Shown: one piece after another, positions 1 to 7,476 of the stretch
Layout of the letters: every line of letters begins with the position of its first letter
How positions within the stretch are numbered: position 1 is the stretch's first letter
DNA from: Agrobacterium tumefaciens
Lineage (GTDB): Bacteria > Pseudomonadota > Alphaproteobacteria > Rhizobiales > Rhizobiaceae
Length of the DNA stretch: 64,000 bases
Assembly (NCBI GenBank): GCA_025559845.1
Contig: CP048469.1
Coordinates: forward strand, 3,268,501-3,332,500
Direction of reading: 5' to 3'
The notes under the pieces: generated by a model
What the model was told of the DNA's origin: nothing
Database searches by the model: none
What the model saw: only the letters and a program-made list of their open reading frames with translations
Position numbers and translations under genes: made by a program

Positions 1-568
<568 letters not shown>

Positions 569-681
569 CTACTAATCATTTATCCTTGATGCCATCAAGA
601 GGATATTTCTGAAAATTGCGCCCGGCTTGCTTCACGCGTGAAGATTGTTGCGACGATACTATCGCCAGGCGTCTATTATCG

Positions 682-1155
682 TCAGGAACGTGCTTTTTTC
701 AGGGCGGGATCGTCCAGCGCCGGATTATAAAACAGCGAAAGCGTGAGACTTCTGGCAATCCGTTGAGCGGTTTCCATAAACCACGCATGGGCCTCGCGAC
801 TGGGGGCGATATCGGCCAAAGTTGCGGAGAACAGATCTAGCCATTGCGGGAATAGCTCTGCCGTCATGTTTTCCACGCCAACATGGGCCTGAACAGGCTT
901 GCCGCCATAACCGCCGTTCTTGAAGGCAACCGCGGACCAGAAGCGTTTCATCTTTCCCATGTGCTCCGGCCAGCGTCCGTCGAGGCGGGCGGCGAAAACC
1001 GGACCGAGTGTAGGATGCTGCAAAACGCGCGCGTAAAAGGTTTCCACCAGAAGGTCGATAAACTGGGCATCGACTCCAATCGCCGCCATGGCCTCTTCTG
1101 CCCGGTGCTGGATCTCCGCATTGTGTGCCGCTTTCGCGTCGAACCGTTCCTGCAT
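682..1155 (-). CDS. Group III truncated haemoglobin
   Basis: A 157-residue protein of the truncated (2-over-2) globin family, group III, which binds haem and small ligands such as O2 or NO in the cytoplasm. The segment from residue 28 (DAQFIDLLVETFYARVLQHP) through GPVFAARL is the family pattern; H91 in QAHVGVENM is the probable proximal haem ligand, and W142-like positions near QWLDLF agree with group III. It is divergent from mbfA, and the shared 140-bp spacer holds two identical Irr-type palindromes, so both may answer to iron or haem status. The exact physiological ligand is unknown for group III proteins. Confidence 0.88.
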   Translation of the reverse strand: MQERFDAKAAHNAEIQHRAEEAMAAIGVDAQFIDLLVETFYARVLQHPTLGPVFAARLDGRWPEHMGKMKRFWSAVAFKNGGYGGKPVQAHVGVENMTAELFPQWLDLFSATLADIAPSREAHAWFMETAQRIARSLTLSLFYNPALDDPALKKARS

Positions 1156-1220
1156 GGCTTTCTCCTTTCAGCGGAATTTAGGGTGGATTTGAGCCATTCA
1201 CAATGCGACCTTTCGCCATA

Positions 1221-1235
1221 TTAGAATTATTCTAA
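1221..1235. promoter_or_regulatory. Iron control element (Irr box), distal copy
   Basis: TTAGAATTATTCTAA is a perfect 15-bp inverted repeat (TTAGAA, 3-bp centre, TTCTAA). It matches the iron control element bound by the haem-responsive Fur-family regulator Irr in Rhizobiales. It lies 61 bp upstream of the mbfA start and 66 bp upstream of the haemoglobin start, so it could act on either gene. Confidence 0.75.
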
Positions 1236-1266
1236 AAATTCTTGATCTGGCGCGCGGAGAGTTGTA

Positions 1267-1283
1267 TTTAGAATTATTCTAAA
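1267..1283. promoter_or_regulatory. Iron control element (Irr box), mbfA-proximal copy
   Basis: TTTAGAATTATTCTAAA is a perfect inverted repeat, identical in its central 15 bases to the copy at 1221-1235; the two centres are 47 bp apart. It ends 12 bases before the mbfA ATG, so a bound repressor would overlap the start of transcription or the ribosome-binding region. mbfA of Agrobacterium is a known Irr target, which supports the assignment. Confidence 0.8.
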
Positions 1284-1295
1284 AAGGCCATTCTC

Positions 1296-2279
1296 ATGTT
1301 TCGCAGTCTCTTTTCACTTTCCAAACGCCCGTTCTTATCATTGAGCGAACAGGAAATCCTGGCACTCGCAATATCGTCCGAGGAGGACGATTCCCGAATT
1401 TACCGGTCTTATGCCGACCATCTGCGTGGGCAGTATCCGCAGTCGGCCAAAGTGTTCGACGATATGGCTGATGTCGAACAGCGCCATCGCAATGTTCTGA
1501 TCGACATGCACCGTGAGCGGTTTGGAGAAACGATCCCGCTGATCCGGCGCGAGCATGTCCGGGGTTTTTACGAAAGAGCGCCGGATTGGCTGGTGAAGAA
1601 CCTGTCTCTTGAGAAAATTCGTGCTCAGGCCGAATTGATGGAGGCGCAGGCAATCCGCTTTTACGACGAGGCGTTGAAGCGCACGACTGATGCTGGGACG
1701 CGCAAGTTGCTGGGCGATCTGGCAGAAGCGGAGCGCGGTCATGAAGACATAGCGCGTATGCTCGAAGACCGGCATCTTGGCGATGACGAACGCTCGGAAG
1801 AAGAACAGACCTCCAAACGTCAGTTCCTGCTGACCTATGTTCAGCCTGGCCTGGCCGGATTGATGGATGGTTCCGTCTCCACGCTCGCTCCGATTTTTGC
1901 GGCAGCCTTTGCGACGCAGGATACCTGGCAGACGTTTCTGATCGGCCTGTCAGCCTCTGTGGGTGCCGGTATTTCCATGGGCTTCACAGAAGCTGCGCAT
2001 GATGATGGCAAGCTGTCGGGCCGTGGTTCTCCGTTCAAGCGCGGACTGGCATCCGGCATCATGACGGCGGTCGGTGGCCTCGGCCATGCCTTGCCTTACC
2101 TCATTCCGCATTTCTGGACGGCGACAGCCATCGCGGCCGTTGTCGTTTTCGTCGAATTGTGGGCGATTGCCTTCATCCAGAACCGTTTCATGGAAACGCC
2201 GTTCCTGCGTGCCGTCTTCCAGGTCGTGCTGGGCGGCTCGCTCGTGCTGGCCGCAGGCATCATCATCGGCAACGGTTGA
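1296..2279 (+). CDS. mbfA: Membrane-bound ferritin A, iron exporter
   Basis: A 327-residue two-part protein. Residues about 20-160 form a ferritin-like (erythrin) di-iron domain with carboxylate/histidine pairs in SEEDDSRIYRSYADHL, VEQRHRN, EAQAIRFYDEAL and EAERGHEDIA. Residues about 175-327 form a membrane domain like the vacuolar iron transporter VIT1 (GLMDGSVSTLAPIFAAAFAT, GISMGFTEAAHDDG, then hydrophobic helices). MbfA of Agrobacterium and Bradyrhizobium exports iron from the inner membrane and protects against iron and peroxide stress. Two Irr-type boxes lie directly upstream, the nearer one 12 bases from the ATG; the ribosome-binding site is weak (AAGG). A terminator follows. Confidence 0.95.
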   Translation: MFRSLFSLSKRPFLSLSEQEILALAISSEEDDSRIYRSYADHLRGQYPQSAKVFDDMADVEQRHRNVLIDMHRERFGETIPLIRREHVRGFYERAPDWLVKNLSLEKIRAQAELMEAQAIRFYDEALKRTTDAGTRKLLGDLAEAERGHEDIARMLEDRHLGDDERSEEEQTSKRQFLLTYVQPGLAGLMDGSVSTLAPIFAAAFATQDTWQTFLIGLSASVGAGISMGFTEAAHDDGKLSGRGSPFKRGLASGIMTAVGGLGHALPYLIPHFWTATAIAAVVVFVELWAIAFIQNRFMETPFLRAVFQVVLGGSLVLAAGIIIGNG

Positions 2280-2302
2280 TTGGCAAACCGTACAGCATAA
2301 AC

Positions 2303-2331
2303 AAAAAAGCCCGCAATGCTGCGGGCTTTTT
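2303..2331. terminator. Bidirectional intrinsic terminator
   Basis: A hairpin with arms AAAAAGCCCGCA and TGCGGGCTTTTT around a 4-base loop, with A-runs and T-runs on both flanks. It lies between the convergent mbfA and the transglutaminase-like protease gene and can end transcripts from both sides. Confidence 0.85.
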
Positions 2332-2349
2332 CCGGAGTGGTTGTGGTGA

Positions 2350-2964
2350 TCAGCGCAGCGCGCCGACCAGAACGTCGCGACCGTCCTCGATGGAGATCCA
2401 GCGGCCCGTGTTGAACGACGCCTGACGCTTCAGATAGGTATAGTTGGTATCCGTCCAGAGCTTCACATCATCCGAAAGGTTGTCGAGAATGAAGTCTCCA
2501 TCCGTCGTACGAAGGGTGAGAACGGCATGACCTTCTCCATCCGGCTTGCGGACGACAGTGATCAACAGGTCCGAAACGGCAAACCCTTTTTCGATCAGCT
2601 TTTTGCGTTTCAAAAGCACGAAGTCTTCGCAATCGCCTGCTGTGGTCGGGTATTCCCAGACTTCGTCCTTGCCGTAGATTTCCTGGTCGGTCATGGCCAC
2701 GATTGTGGCGTTAACGGAGGTGTTGATTTCACGAACAACGCCCCAGCCATATTCCGTCACGCGCGGCGGCGGTGTGACCTTGCTGCGAATATTGCACTCG
2801 TCGGCGTATTTCTGACAGAACTCGTAATGGCCGATTGGCTGGGAAGTAATGCCACCCGTCACCATGGAAGGGCTTCCCTTGTTCTCCGCAGATGCGGAGG
2901 CAGCAGTCATAAACCCGGCGGCAACTGCAAACAGCAGCGCACGCGCCAGTCGTGCGTTCATCAT
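2350..2964 (-). CDS. Transglutaminase-like periplasmic cysteine peptidase (BTLCP family)
   Basis: A 204-residue exported protein. Residues 1-26 are a signal peptide ending ASA. The family pattern follows, with a Cys-His-Asp triad: C112 in TAGDCEDFVLLK, H146 in GEGHAVL and D161 in FILDNLSDD. BTLCP proteins (bacterial transglutaminase-like cysteine peptidases) are periplasmic and in some bacteria (LapG) release adhesins, but this short form has no LapD or adhesin partner nearby, so the substrate is unknown. Two adjacent ATG codons open the frame. The gene stands alone, convergent with mbfA. Confidence 0.85.
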   Translation of the reverse strand: MMNARLARALLFAVAAGFMTAASASAENKGSPSMVTGGITSQPIGHYEFCQKYADECNIRSKVTPPPRVTEYGWGVVREINTSVNATIVAMTDQEIYGKDEVWEYPTTAGDCEDFVLLKRKKLIEKGFAVSDLLITVVRKPDGEGHAVLTLRTTDGDFILDNLSDDVKLWTDTNYTYLKRQASFNTGRWISIEDGRDVLVGALR

Positions 2965-3085
2965 GAAACCCGTCCCTAAATTCTTAACGAAAAGTTAAGA
3001 GGCTTCAGGGGCGGGAGTCAATCATTAGCAATCATTCAACAACGGGACTCGTGAATTATGGTTAAGATCGTTGCTGAAATGCCTA

Positions 3086-3871
3086 TCATACAAGGCTTTT
3101 GACGGCGGCCAGCATCCTGTCGATATCCTGCGGGCGTGACAGTCTATGGTCGCCATCGCGGATCAACGTCAGGACAACGTCGTCAGCCGGCAGGTGTTCA
3201 AGCAATTTCAGGGCATGCTGATAGGGGACGTCGGGGTCCTGCATGCCTTGCAGAATGTGCACCGCGCAGCCCGTGGTGATGATGCCCTTGAGCACCCGAT
3301 TGTCTCGACCGTCGTCAATCAGTGCGCGAGTGAAGATATTCGGCTCGGGGCTATATTCGGAATGTTCCTCGAAATAGCCTTTCTCCTCAAGCGAGGCCTT
3401 TTCCGCATCCGAAAGGCCGGGTTCGATCAGCTCGGCGGTAAAGTCGGGCGCAGGTGCAATCAGAACCATGCCTGCAACAGTGGGAGAGCCGCCAGCTTTG
3501 CGCAGTTCCTCGACCATGCGAAGTGCAATCCAGCCGCCCATCGACGAACCGATCAACATAGCACGCTCGGGTGCGACATGACGAACGACGTCAAGCGCTT
3601 CTCCAAGCCAGCGGGAAATTGTGCCCTTATTGAAGTCGCCGCCGGATGCACCGTGGCCGGAATAATCCAGGCGAAGGCAGGCAATGCCGTTTTCTGCCGC
3701 AAAGCGATCCAGTTCGACCGCCTTTGTTCCCGACATGTCGGAACGATAGCCGCCGAGCCAGACAAGTGTCGGTGCTTGCGGGTTTGATGTCGCGGGACTA
3801 TAGATAAACGCGATATCACGAGCATCGTCGCCGGTACCAATAGTGACGAATTCGGCAGTGTGTTCGGCCAT
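3086..3871 (-). CDS. Alpha/beta hydrolase, serine hydrolase fold
   Basis: A 261-residue cytoplasmic hydrolase. The nucleophile elbow is GSSMGG with S110 as probable nucleophile; an Asp in MQDPDVP and a His in DGDHRLS complete a plausible triad, and WLGGY near residue 38 is the usual oxyanion segment. Substrate is unknown; related rhizobial proteins are annotated only as hydrolases. I chose the ATG giving MAEHTAEF, which has AGGAG upstream; an in-frame TTG 33 bases earlier would place that AGGAG inside the gene. It is divergent from infC. Confidence 0.8.
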   Translation of the reverse strand: MAEHTAEFVTIGTGDDARDIAFIYSPATSNPQAPTLVWLGGYRSDMSGTKAVELDRFAAENGIACLRLDYSGHGASGGDFNKGTISRWLGEALDVVRHVAPERAMLIGSSMGGWIALRMVEELRKAGGSPTVAGMVLIAPAPDFTAELIEPGLSDAEKASLEEKGYFEEHSEYSPEPNIFTRALIDDGRDNRVLKGIITTGCAVHILQGMQDPDVPYQHALKLLEHLPADDVVLTLIRDGDHRLSRPQDIDRMLAAVKSLV

Positions 3872-4059
3872 GGAAATGTGATTCTCCTGATTTTGGTGCA
3901 ACAACGGCGGCAGATTTGCAAAAACCGTGACAACAGGTGATCTTTTCGGGCAGATATGCTATTGACTTCGCCGCGGCAATAACGACATTTCCGCCGCTTG
4001 CAACTGAACAAGCTGTTTTTTGCTGACGTGATCCAGAAACAGATCAGGAGAATACGACC

Positions 4060-4596
4060 ATTCGCAGACCTTTCAAAGCCGATGCCCCCGTCAAGGAGGG
4101 CCCGCGCTCCAACCGGGAAATTCGGGTTCCCAGAGTTCAGCTTATTGATGAAGAGGGCCAGAACCTCGGCGCGATGCCGACGGATCAGGCATTGAAACTG
4201 GCGGAGGAGGCCGGTCTCGATCTCGTTGAGATTTCGCCGAACGCTGAACCGCCGGTGTGCAAGATCCTCGATCTCGGTAAACTGAAGTACGCGACCCAGA
4301 AAAAGGCCGCTGAAGCGCGCAAGAAACAGAAGATCGTTGAGGTCAAGGAAATCAAGATGCGCCCCAACATCGACACCCATGACTATGAGGTGAAGATGAA
4401 GGCGATGAGTCGTTTCTTTGAAGACGGCGACAAGGTGAAGGTAACGCTGAAGTTCCGTGGCCGCGAAATGGCCCACCAGGAACTCGGCATGAAGCTTCTC
4501 CTGCAGGTTAAGGAAGATACCCAGGTCATCGCCAAGGTGGAAGCCGAGCCGAAGCTGGAAGGCCGTCAGATGATGATGGTGCTTGCGCCGAAGTAA
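4060..4596 (+). CDS. infC: Translation initiation factor IF-3
   Basis: IF-3 binds the 30S subunit, prevents premature joining of 50S and checks the start codon. The 178-residue product contains the N-terminal domain ([26 protein letters not shown]), the lysine-rich linker ([11 protein letters not shown]) and the C-terminal domain ([24 protein letters not shown]). The frame upstream of M39 stays open and reads [13 protein letters not shown] back to an ATT at 4060, preceded by AGGAG with 9 bases spacing. An AUU start is the classical feature of infC and lets IF-3 repress its own synthesis. It heads the rpmI-rplT cluster. Confidence 0.95.
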   Translation: MRRPFKADAPVKEGPRSNREIRVPRVQLIDEEGQNLGAMPTDQALKLAEEAGLDLVEISPNAEPPVCKILDLGKLKYATQKKAAEARKKQKIVEVKEIKMRPNIDTHDYEVKMKAMSRFFEDGDKVKVTLKFRGREMAHQELGMKLLLQVKEDTQVIAKVEAEPKLEGRQMMMVLAPK

Positions 4597-4609
4597 TACG
4601 GCATCCTTG

Positions 4610-4630
4610 CGGGGAAGTTTTTATTCCCCG
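4610..4630 (+). other. Hairpin after infC
   Basis: Arms CGGGGAA and TTCCCCG enclose a 7-base loop 14 bases after the infC stop. It is followed by TTGCGCTTTTCC, only a short T-run, so it may be a weak terminator, an attenuator or a stabiliser of the infC message rather than a full stop before rpmI. Confidence 0.45.
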
Positions 4631-4669
4631 TTGCGCTTTTCCATAACTGCGGTTATAAGCGCGCGTTCC

Positions 4670-4701
4670 GAACGGTCCGGCAGGGCATGCCGAGGCCGTT
4701 C
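4670..4701 (+). promoter_or_regulatory. Two-tier hairpin in the rpmI-rplT leader
   Basis: An outer stem GAACGG/CCGTTC (4670-4675 with 4696-4701) encloses an inner stem CGGCA/TGCCG (4678-4682 with 4688-4692) with a 5-base loop. It has no T-run, so it is not a terminator. It lies 57 bases before the rpmI start, where leaders that bind ribosomal protein L20 are found in other bacteria. The role here is inferred. Confidence 0.45.
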
Positions 4702-4758
4702 TTAATGCTTGAAACCTGGCCTCGTCTGCCTGGTTCATACAAAAAATGGAGTAGCAAA

Positions 4759-4962
4759 ATGCCCAAGATGAAGACGAAGTCCGCTGCCAAGAAGCGGTTC
4801 AAGATCACTGCAACCGGCAAGGTTGTTGCAGCTGCTGCCGGCAAGCGCCACGGCATGATCAAGCGTACCAACAAGTTCATTCGCGACGCGCGTGGAACCA
4901 TGGTTCTCGCCGAAGCTGACGGCAAAAAGGTCGTCAAGAACTACCTGCCGAACGGTCTCTAA
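4759..4962 (+). CDS. rpmI: 50S ribosomal protein L35
   Basis: A 67-residue, very basic protein with the L35 pattern [21 protein letters not shown] and a C-terminal NYLPNGL. It is a component of the large ribosomal subunit. The ATG at 4759 has GGAG upstream at 4748 and gives the standard family length; an in-frame ATG at 4687 lies inside the leader hairpin and is not used in this interpretation. rplT follows after 40 bases, as usual. Confidence 0.96.
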   Translation: MPKMKTKSAAKKRFKITATGKVVAAAAGKRHGMIKRTNKFIRDARGTMVLAEADGKKVVKNYLPNGL

Positions 4963-5002
4963 GACTTTTCCGCATTTTTGGACACTTTAAGGAGATCATG
5001 AC

Positions 5003-5407
5003 ATGGCACGCGTAAAACGTGGCGTAACTTCCCGCGCCAAGCACACCAAGACACTCAAGGCAGCCAAGGGCTTCTACGGCCGCCGCAAGAACACCATCCG
5101 CGCAGCAAAGGCTGCTGTGGATCGTTCCAAGCAGTACGCTTATCGCGACCGTAAGGTCAACAAGCGCAACTTCCGCGCTCTGTGGATCCAGCGTATCAAC
5201 GCTGCTGTTCGCGAATTCGGCCTGACCTACGGCCGCTTCATCGACGGTCTGAACAAGGCTGGCATCGAAGTTGACCGCAAGGTTCTGTCCGACATGGCTA
5301 TCCATGAGCCGGCAGCATTCGGCGCGCTCGTTGAAGCAGCGAAGAAGGCTCTTGAGTACCTCAAGGATGCTGGTACGACCAACGAGTTTGAATCCGCTGT
5401 AAAGTAA
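5003..5407 (+). CDS. rplT: 50S ribosomal protein L20
   Basis: The 134-residue product starts [14 protein letters not shown] and carries the L20 segments [36 protein letters not shown] and [25 protein letters not shown]20 binds 23S rRNA early in assembly and in many bacteria represses its own operon through the leader. The ribosome-binding site is AAGGAG at 4990. A strong terminator follows 34 bases after the stop. Confidence 0.97.
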   Translation: MARVKRGVTSRAKHTKTLKAAKGFYGRRKNTIRAAKAAVDRSKQYAYRDRKVNKRNFRALWIQRINAAVREFGLTYGRFIDGLNKAGIEVDRKVLSDMAIHEPAAFGALVEAAKKALEYLKDAGTTNEFESAVK

Positions 5408-5440
5408 TTACGGCGCGGACAATCTGTTGTTCATTTGAAA

Positions 5441-5470
5441 CCCGCGCCGGTACACCGGCGCGGGTTTTTT
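5441..5470 (+). terminator. Intrinsic terminator after rplT, before the kinase-pheST operon
   Basis: A perfect 10-bp GC stem (CCCGCGCCGG with CCGGCGCGGG, loop TACA-type of 5 bases) is followed by TTTTTTATTTTT. A segment GGCGCGG at 5412-5418 is exactly complementary to CCGCGCC at 5442-5448 in the left arm, so an alternative stem that would break the terminator can form. The kinase gene starts only 28 bases after the T-run. Confidence 0.92.
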
Positions 5471-5497
5471 ATTTTTGGGTTGGGCGGGGCAGAAGAC

Positions 5498-6376
5498 ATG
5501 TTGGGTGCCGCAAGCGAGACGGAAAAGGCCGAAGGTTTTCATGTTCATCTGGGGGACGCAGATATTGCGGCCCTGATGCAGGCCCTCTTGCAGAGCAAGG
5601 GGCGTATTCAAAAGCTGCAACTGCCCAGCCTCACGGTCTGGATAAAGCGCCACGGCACGGAAAAACTGTCCGCGTGGATCAAGCTTCAGAGCTTTCTTGC
5701 CAAGCTGCTGCCTTACACCTTCATGCGTCCGTCGCCCCCTCTGGATGGTGCGGGTTTGATGCGCCGCGAGATCGAAACGATGCAGGTGTTCAGGGCCAAG
5801 GGTTTTCCGGTCCCCCCGATCATTTATTCCTCCAAGACCGCCGTTGTGCTTGGCGACGTAGGCCAGACGCTGGCTGAACGGATGGATGGATTGAAGGGCA
5901 GGGCTCCGCAGGACCATGACGCGTTGCTGGTCAAATCCGCCACGGCACTCGGGGAACTGCATGCCGCCGACCTCTGCCACGGTCGACCGCATGTTCGAGA
6001 CTTCTTCCTTGAAAACGACCGTGTCGGTTTCATGGATTTCGAAGAACGTCCACAGGATGTCATGCCACTTCAGACAGCGCAGGCGCGTGATGTCTGGCTG
6101 CTCTTTTTGCAGGTCGCTACACGCGCCTGCAATTCTTCGGCAACCTGTGATGCGGCCTTTGCCGGCTGGTACAGAAACGCGCCCGCCGCCACCGTTGAGG
6201 AATTACGCCGTCTGGTCGAGATTCTCGGGCGATTTTTACCCCTTGCCCGGTTGATTGGGCGCGTACGGATGGGTAGTGATCTGCGACGCTTTATCATGGC
6301 GACCGACTATCTGATGAATGCTGTGAAACCCGAAGCCGCCGGGAAAGCTCTCGGCGAGGCAGGAAAAAATGACTGA
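5498..6376 (+). CDS. Bud32/Kdo-kinase-like protein kinase fold protein
   Basis: A 292-residue protein with a small-kinase fold of the Bud32/RIO/lipopolysaccharide-kinase type. Candidate elements are a lysine in LTVWIKRHG (about residue 50), an acid in [10 protein letters not shown] (helix C), the catalytic loop [14 protein letters not shown] and a metal-binding MDFEE in place of DFG. Substrate is unknown. Its stop overlaps the pheS start by 8 bases, so it is translationally coupled to pheST. The ATG at 5498 is preferred; an earlier in-frame TTG lies inside the terminator stem. Similar genes stand upstream of pheS in related rhizobia (from memory), sometimes annotated as a KEOPS-like subunit. 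Confidence 0.7.
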   Translation: MLGAASETEKAEGFHVHLGDADIAALMQALLQSKGRIQKLQLPSLTVWIKRHGTEKLSAWIKLQSFLAKLLPYTFMRPSPPLDGAGLMRREIETMQVFRAKGFPVPPIIYSSKTAVVLGDVGQTLAERMDGLKGRAPQDHDALLVKSATALGELHAADLCHGRPHVRDFFLENDRVGFMDFEERPQDVMPLQTAQARDVWLLFLQVATRACNSSATCDAAFAGWYRNAPAATVEELRRLVEILGRFLPLARLIGRVRMGSDLRRFIMATDYLMNAVKPEAAGKALGEAGKND

Positions 6377-7451
6377 ACTTGATACCTTGAAATCGCAATT
6401 GATGTCGGAGATCGCCGTTGCTGCAGATGAGGCGGCTATCGAGGCCGTGCGCGTATCCGCACTGGGCAAGAAGGGCTCGGTTTCGGAGCTTCTCAAGACG
6501 CTTGGCTCGATGACCCCGGAAGAGCGCCAGACACGCGGCGCCGCCATCAACCAGCTCAAGAACGAAATCACCGACCTGATCGGCGAACGCAAGAGCGCCC
6601 TGAAGGATGCAGCCATTGCCGCGCGTCTTCAGGCTGAAACGGTCGATGTCAGCCTTCCTGTTCGCCAGTCGCCTGCAGAACGCGGTCGCATTCATCCGAT
6701 CAGCCAGATCGTCGATGAAATCACCGCCATTTTCGCCGATATGGGTTTCTCCATTGCCGAAGGCCCGGATATCGAGACGGACTATTACAACTTCACGGCA
6801 CTGAACTTCCCTGAGGGGCATCCGGCCCGCGAAATGCACGACACCTTCTTCTTCCAGCCGGATGAAAAGGGTGAGCGCAAGGTGCTGCGCACACACACCT
6901 CGCCGGTTCAGGTGCGCACCATGGAAAGCCAGAAGCCGCCGATCCGCATCGTCATTCCAGGCAAGACCTATCGCCAGGATTCGGACGCGACCCACTCGCC
7001 GATGTTCCATCAGGTTGAGGGCCTTGTGATCGACAAGAAGGCGCATGTCGGCAACCTTCGCTGGATTCTCGAAGAGTTCTGCAAGACCTTCTTTGAGGTG
7101 GACAGCGTCGTCATGCGTTTCCGCCCGTCCTTCTTCCCCTTCACGGAACCGTCCTTCGAAGTCGATATCCAGTGTGATCGCTCCGGTCCTATCGTCAAGT
7201 TCGGTGAAGGCAACGACTGGATGGAAATCCTTGGCTGCGGCATGGTGCATCCAAATGTTCTGCGCGCCGGTGGTTTGGACCCGGACGAGTACCAGGGTTT
7301 TGCCTGGGGCATGGGTCTCGACCGCATCGCCATGCTGAAATACGGCATGCCGGACCTGCGCGATTTCTTCAACGCCGATGTTCGCTGGATGAACCACTAC
7401 GGCTTCCGCCCGCTCGATATGCCGACGCTGTTCGGCGGTCTGAGCGTTTGA
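6369..7451 (+). CDS. pheS: Phenylalanyl-tRNA synthetase, alpha chain
   Basis: A 360-residue class II aminoacyl-tRNA synthetase subunit. The N-terminal coiled-coil arm (residues 1-90) is followed by the catalytic core: [19 protein letters not shown], motif 2 around the [10 protein letters not shown] and [21 protein letters not shown] segments, and motif 3 in [17 protein letters not shown]. It forms the (alpha-beta)2 enzyme with PheT and charges tRNA-Phe. It overlaps the upstream kinase gene by 8 bases and is followed by pheT after 25 bases. Confidence 0.97.
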   Translation: MTELDTLKSQLMSEIAVAADEAAIEAVRVSALGKKGSVSELLKTLGSMTPEERQTRGAAINQLKNEITDLIGERKSALKDAAIAARLQAETVDVSLPVRQSPAERGRIHPISQIVDEITAIFADMGFSIAEGPDIETDYYNFTALNFPEGHPAREMHDTFFFQPDEKGERKVLRTHTSPVQVRTMESQKPPIRIVIPGKTYRQDSDATHSPMFHQVEGLVIDKKAHVGNLRWILEEFCKTFFEVDSVVMRFRPSFFPFTEPSFEVDIQCDRSGPIVKFGEGNDWMEILGCGMVHPNVLRAGGLDPDEYQGFAWGMGLDRIAMLKYGMPDLRDFFNADVRWMNHYGFRPLDMPTLFGGLSV

Positions 7452-7476
7452 TCGGTTAAGTCGAGGAGCAAGATAC

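Noticed and set aside
3872..3904. TTG-started longer form of the alpha/beta hydrolase
   Set aside because: The added residues (LHQNQENHIS) are not hydrolase-like and would bury the AGGAG.
5435..5497. TTG start for the Bud32-like kinase
   Set aside because: It lies inside the terminator stem; the ATG at 5498 is a far better start.
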